DNA of 64,000 bases from Toxoplasma gondii ME49 (Eukaryota > Apicomplexa > Conoidasida > Eucoccidiorida > Sarcocystidae): the NCBI RefSeq assembly GCF_000006565.2, contig NC_031479.1:6384885-6448884 (forward strand), in the 5' to 3' direction. The notes beneath the pieces were generated by a model. That model saw only the letters and a program-made list of their open reading frames with translations. It made no database searches and was not told the DNA's origin. Each line of letters opens with the position of its first letter. Within the stretch, counting starts at the first letter, position 1. A program made the translations under genes and the position numbers. Below are positions 60,908-64,000 of the stretch, in pieces.

Positions 60908-63698
60908 AACAGATAAAGGTGTATGCGTGTGTCTCTGTGCACGGGTGTAGATGTCGATTCCAGTGCATTCATGTACACATGTATTTCGTAAAAAATATAT
61001 ATGCATATCTTGTGTTTTTTTCAGGAATCAAATGCGTTCGCTTTGCCATTCCGGACTCGAGAGATCGCCAGCGAGTAAGGAAGAGGGAGACGACTTGAAA
61101 ATCCGTCGAAGCTAACAGTCGCAGGCTCTCGCTTCGCAATAAAGTGATATCTACCATGTATATGTGCGAATATCATATGTTGCTCATCTAACAATCTGCA
61201 GATCTATCTACATCGTTATCCGTCGTCTGTGTGCGCGCCTATCCGTATTCATCTATATCGACTTCTACGTGTATATATAGTCTATTTGTAATATATATGT
61301 AACGTATCTTACAAATATATAATATTACATATATTTGAAAAATATACGTAATTTGTGTGTAGAATATGTGTAATATATATGTTATACGTATGTCTATCAT
61401 GCGGATGTGTCTGGAATTTATGTGGATCCGCGCCTATCACTCACATGTTTGTGTAAAAAATAAGACTTTATTTGACTGTCGAATTCATTATCTCTTTGTC
61501 GACTCAACTTCCTTGGGTATGAGAGATTGCGCACTGCTGTGTTCGGCGCCTCGTCTCTCTGCACATTTTTCGGGTGCATCCGTTTTTCTTTTTGATTGCC
61601 CGCCCCCCGGCTCTTCTCTTTCGCAGAGACGAAAAACAGGTGAGGGATCTCAGATCCTCGGGGGTGTCGTGGTTTCTTCATTCAGCGCTCGAGGCTCTTT
61701 CCTGTGGGCTGCTCTGTGGTCTTGTTCGTTTCCAGCTTTCGCGTTTTCGACGTTCTCCTCCTCACCTCGCTCTCTTTTCCTTGCCTGCCATGTTCCTCTG
61801 CTCTCTGCATTTCGCTGCACTTTCTCCAGCGTTTGCCTTTCGTTCTTGCTCACGTCCTCGCAGGCCATCAGTCCCATTGCTGTGGACGGAGATCGCTGCA
61901 AGTTTCTGATTCGGCAGAAACTCTGGAAGGGTACGAGCTGTCTCCGTCTGTCAGCCGACGCAGTCGCGCGCGAGCGCCACAGGACACCGGGAAGTGTGTT
62001 CGTTCTTTCGCAGTTTCCGTGTGAAATTAGAAAGACTCGGTCGGCGCTTCCACGTCGGAAAAAAAGGAAGTTTTCGTCTTGGAAAAGGCTGCTCCGCTTC
62101 AGAGTTTCGTCGAGCACGTAGTCTCACTCTCGTCTCTCGACTTGCTCGTCCCTTCACTCGCATACGTGAATATACATATACATATGTATGTATATGTATA
62201 TATATGTATATATATGTATATGTATATATATATATACGTGTGTATCGAAACGCATGCGTAGCACAGGCGTTTCTGCCTAGCGGTCTCTGTGAGCCTGTTT
62301 CTTCTCAAGCTTTCATCCTGTCTTCTTTCCTGTCTGTCTCCACCCGTGCAGTCGAGCTTGTCGTGTGCCTGTGCATGCGGGGAACTACAGATTTGTGTGA
62401 ATAAAAAATAAAGATGCATGTACAGCAGAGGGGACTTTGCGTTTGTTGGTCTGCGATTCCAGTTTTGTTTCGAATTTTCCAATTTCCTGTGTGCCCAGAA
62501 TGTGGAGAAGCGACGGGGCAGCGCAGCTGGAGTGTGTGGCAGTTGAGAGCGAAAGACTTTTTTTTCTGCGAGTTCACCTCCGTTCTTTCTTTCCTTTCGA
62601 GGTTTCCTCTTGTGTGTTTCACCGGCAGAACGACTGCAATGTCGCAAATCTGTTTTCTGCCAAGATTCACCCTTTTAGAGTAGCGCATCGCGCCAGTCGT
62701 CGGCCGCGGATAGGCAACGCTGTTCTCCATGCTCGTTTCCCCCCGTCAGCCAGCGCTGTCTGCGTCTTTGGTTGCAGATCTTTTGTCCCTCGTTTCCTTG
62801 GAGAAAGCAGCCCAAAGTGCACATGCGTTGGAAACGGAGTTGCCTGTGCTGTACGTTTTTCCTCAGCTCGCTTTCGTCCTCGACAACTCAAACAGGTAGA
62901 CGGGAAGGTAGTTCGGTTCACTCGACACCCTATGGAGCAGCCGTCGAGCGCTTGGAACCGTAAGCCAGTAGAAATCGCTTTTTCGCAAGTGCTGTCTGCG
63001 ATTTTTAAGACGGTCTTCTTTTCATCCCTTTTGAAAGGCATTCAGATCCAGTTTAGACGTTGTCCTCGAGTTTTAACAGCTCTCTGATGCGTTTCCGACC
63101 CTCGAGCAAGGCGACACCTGAAAACAAAACATGCATGCACACGACGCCTTTGTCTCCACAGTGCCCCAGCGGAGATTTCGCTTCTTTTCTGCTTTCCGCC
63201 CTCCCGACTTAAGATAACTTCTCTTTCTCTCTCTCTCTGCGGGGAGGCGTCTTTCTGCCCTCTCCCGTTTTCTCCCGCTCTGTCTTCCTCAGTGATGCAA
63301 GCCTCCTGCTGCTGCGACTTTTTTCGTCTCGGCTTCTCCCGCGCTTCTGTGCAAGCATCCCTCCTTGTCTCACAGGCGGTCTGCGAGTCTCCTCACCTGC
63401 AGATGGGGGGAACTAGAGCTGCTGCTGCTCTCGAACTAGAAGAGGAGCCTGTCTGCGCGGTGCGCGGAACGTCTCTCCTCCGTGGAGGTTGCCAACAGGC
63501 TCGCGTTTGAGTGAGTGCATTTCCCCTCCACAGCTGACCTTCTGTCGGATTTTCTTTTCAGTTCCGAAGGAGCACAGACCCTCTCTCAGTCGAGCATGGC
63601 CCTACGGTGTGCGGGAGGAGAGACTCAAGGGGAACTACGTCATCCAGAATCCGACAGCTGCAGGCCTCGGCTACTGTCCTGCGCCTCTTTTCTTCTGA
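58881..63698 (+). CDS. Mitochondrial ribosomal protein uS15m (S15 family)
   Basis: Exons 58881-59369, 60240-60420, 60554-60724 and 61025-61074 join in phase, and 61864-61930 and 62778-62895 continue in phase. A likely last exon is 63562-63698; the exon or exons before it are not settled. The start (MASLARRIFSPTKALGAAAK) is a typical mitochondrial presequence. About 65 Ser/Pro/Leu-rich residues follow. The S15 domain spans roughly residues 224-297: LTEKILNVRAHLLRHFRDQQ, KKVLSIWLSRRHRVMKYL, VDFNLYKYVCQQLRIKCV, matching the bacterial three-helix core that binds the small-subunit rRNA. The extension (DGDRCKFLIRQKLWKDLLSL, VLYVFPQLAFVLDNSN) is coccidian-specific or diverged. If the GTAAGG donor at 61075 is not used, the protein ends at 61098 with RETT, about 305 residues. 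The distal exons could then belong to a separate plus-strand gene. Confidence 0.82.
59027..59217 (+). repeat. Polypyrimidine coding tract (Ser/Pro/Leu-rich)
   Basis: About 190 bases almost free of purines on the plus strand, made of TCTTCT, CCTCTC and CTCTTC words. They encode SSSPRSSSRSSSRSSP and SLSPSCPSPLPSPSPLSPPS between the presequence and the S15 core. The strong strand asymmetry suggests slippage-driven growth. Confidence 0.85.
59819..59897. repeat. (TA)n array in uS15m intron 1
   Basis: Interrupted ATATAC units followed by a pure TA run of about 25 bases, inside the intron 59370-60239. Confidence 0.9.
60825..60908. repeat. (TA)n array in uS15m intron 3
   Basis: Interrupted TATATG/TATATA units lying between the exons ending at 60724 and starting at 61025. 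Confidence 0.9.
61260..61395. repeat. AT-rich block, uS15m intron or 3' flank
   Basis: About 135 bases of TATATG, AATATA and TTACATATA words without a clean unit. It falls in the intron 61075-61863 if the long uS15m form is right, otherwise in the 3' UTR or flank. Confidence 0.75.
62168..62237. repeat. (TA)n array downstream in the uS15m region
   Basis: Interrupted TATATG and TATACA units ending in a pure TATATATA run, between the coding exons at 61864-61930 and 62778-62895. Confidence 0.9.
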
Positions 63699-64000
63699 GT
63701 TCCAGAATCCGTCTGTCTCTGTGTGGAAAGACGCGTATCGACAGGGCACAAAGTCTCTCCGAATTTGGCGCGAAAAAGTGAACGCTCTTCTCTCAGCTAA
63801 CCAGACGCGCGAGGAGACAGCTCCCTTTCGTTCAAGGCTTCAGCGAGGGTCCCCGAGACAGGTGAAGCTGCGTCTGAAGGCCGTGACGAGGAAAGCGCAG
63901 CGACTGCGTGAAAGCCAGTGTTTGTGTTGTGTTTGCTCAACTTGGCATTTCTCCAGTGGCTTCGCGATGTTTCAGACACAGCTCTTTCCCTGTTCAACTC
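63699..64000. other. Window end, downstream of the last plus-strand exon
   Basis: Probably 3' UTR of the last plus-strand exon and flank. A minus-strand frame at 63797-63997 lacks any further support. Confidence 0.35.

Noticed and set aside
61627..61639. A 13-base micro-exon between a strong acceptor and a strong donor in the uS15m region
   Set aside because: Including it shifts the frame of the next exon away from the convincing DGDRCKFLIRQKLWK reading. Skipping it keeps phase. It may still mark an alternative transcript.
1..64000. CRISPR arrays, bacterial operons, transposases or viral genes
   Set aside because: None seen. Gene structure and repeats are those of an intron-rich apicomplexan nuclear genome.

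Overview
The window reads as nuclear DNA of a cyst-forming coccidian (Sarcocystidae), most likely Toxoplasma gondii or a close relative such as Hammondia or Neospora. Genes are split into many exons by introns of about 50-1000 bases with GT(A/G)AGT-type donors. Several start codons sit in a CAAAATG-like context, TGCATGC-type motifs occur, and one gene rebuilds exactly to the 709-residue length I recall for the apical complex lysine methyltransferase AKMT. All gene models here were spliced by eye. I trusted a model when consecutive exons kept the reading phase and the joined protein made sense.

Layout: (1) 1-1891 (+) 3' part of a TPR gene. (2) 3693-5711 (-) a RAD6/UBE2A-type ubiquitin-conjugating enzyme with an unstructured tail. 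(3) 8644-13887 (-) a ten-exon, about 861-residue protein I do not recognise. (4) 15153-16841 (+) a small secreted coiled-coil protein, divergent from gene 3 across 1.3 kb that carries a GCATGCATGC repeat. (5) 17596-20070 (-) AKMT, convergent with gene 4. (6) 23705-35951 (-) a giant TMEM245/AI-2E-type membrane protein of about 2350 residues in ten exons, one intron of which starts with GC. (7) 39591-42329 (-) an 880-residue single-pass membrane protein, otherwise disordered. (8) 44928-46332 (-) a probable organellar protein with a weak bL12-like helix pair. (9) about 53.1-57.94 kb (-) an ankyrin plus TPR protein. (10) 58881 to about 63.7 kb (+) a mitochondrial ribosomal protein uS15m, divergent from gene 9.

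The genes do not form a pathway, as is normal for apicomplexan chromosomes. Shared control is plausible only for the two head-to-head pairs (genes 3/4 and 9/10). The gaps at 1.9-3.7, 5.7-8.6, 20.1-23.7, 36-39.6, 42.3-44.9 and 46.3-52.7 kb hold no gene I can defend. Two gaps contain open frames longer than chance easily gives. Arrays of (TA)n are confined to the last 11 kb, inside introns of genes 9 and 10 and just outside them.
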